From the NCBI RefSeq assembly GCF_003612125.1, contig NZ_RAWI01000007.1, positions 1 to 64,000 of the forward strand: 64,000 nucleotides of DNA, read 5' to 3'. Every line of letters starts with the position of its first letter. Position 1 is the stretch's first letter. Both the position numbers and the translations under genes were made by a program. Below the pieces are notes generated by a model, which made no database searches, was not told where the DNA came from, and worked only from the letters and a program-made list of their open reading frames with translations. Origin of the DNA: Corallococcus praedator. GTDB lineage: Bacteria > Myxococcota > Myxococcia > Myxococcales > Myxococcaceae. Shown here piece by piece: positions 63,979 to 64,000 of this stretch.

Positions 63979-64000
63979 ATGACCGGTCAGCTCTTCCCCG
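63979..64000 (+). CDS. start of a gene running off the window
   Basis: An ATG followed by Thr-Gly-Gln-Leu-Phe-Pro is open to the window edge. It lies in a divergent position to the minus-strand genes. The product cannot be told from seven codons. Confidence 0.25.

Noticed and set aside
1-64000. CRISPR arrays or cas genes
   Set aside because: No regularly spaced direct repeats of 25-40 bases and no Cas motifs were seen.

Overview
The window is high-GC DNA of a myxobacterium, most likely Myxococcaceae (Myxococcus, Corallococcus or Pyxidicoccus type). This rests on the number of secreted and lipobox proteins, a lysine/alanine-rich histone-H1-like tail on a DUF1801 protein, type VI secretion (T6SS) cargo genes of the DUF2169/DUF4150 kind, a lipase-maturation-factor homologue, and strong G/C preference at third codon positions. 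Genus and species cannot be fixed from sequence reading alone. No replication, ribosomal or central-metabolism clusters are present, so this is largely accessory genome.

Region 1 (0.1-19.6 kb) starts at an intact tRNA-Pro(CGG). It ends at a damaged copy of that tRNA's 3' half and downstream terminator arm, in the same orientation and at a constant offset of 19,410 bp. Between them lie remnants of four insertion-sequence families (IS5, IS21 istB, IS66, IS630) and broken pieces of an alpha/beta hydrolase, a SUMF1 protein, a NADAR protein and probably an AlkZ-like protein. Intact genes in the interval include a DUF3494 ice-binding-like lipoprotein, a Crp/Fnr regulator, a DUF4386 membrane protein, an LMF-family protein, a zinc-ribbon membrane protein followed by a PP2C-like phosphatase, a crotonase, an SDR, and a compact T6SS effector operon (DUF2169, thiolase-like protein, PAAR-like toxin, SUKH immunity protein) at 15.2-19.2 kb. 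No integrase is visible.

Region 2 (19.6-30.4 kb) carries RidA, a three-gene unit of two lipoprotein-type c-heme proteins plus a Tat-exported DUF1501 protein, and convergent to it a LodA/LodB pair (quinoprotein amino-acid oxidase and its flavoprotein maturase). A membrane methyltransferase and a TPR membrane protein follow. Region 3 (30.5-47 kb) has a peroxiredoxin remnant, a translationally coupled pair (duplicated beta-helix protein and secreted coiled-coil protein with a possible C-terminal PD-(D/E)xK nuclease motif), exported hydrolases and lipoproteins, a glycine-zipper protein with a possible nuclease motif, a metallophosphoesterase, a divergent cupin/LysR pair, and assorted secreted proteins.

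Region 4 (47-54.8 kb) is a complete siderophore ABC importer (binding protein, two permeases, ATPase) behind a good Fur box, divergent from an orphan zinc-ribbon protein with a cytidine-deaminase-like HAE...PCxxC signature. A GH43-like lipoprotein and RNase HI follow. Region 5 (54.9-64 kb) is a VgrG locus. VgrG carries a transthyretin-like tail and is followed by a LysM protein with a complete amidohydrolase metal-site set, then a possible beta-propeller protein. Convergent membrane proteins and a PDZ-like secreted protein close the window.

The most promising undescribed biology is the VgrG/LysM-amidohydrolase unit, the orphan HAE/PCxxC zinc-ribbon protein, and the beta-helix/coiled-coil-nuclease pair.
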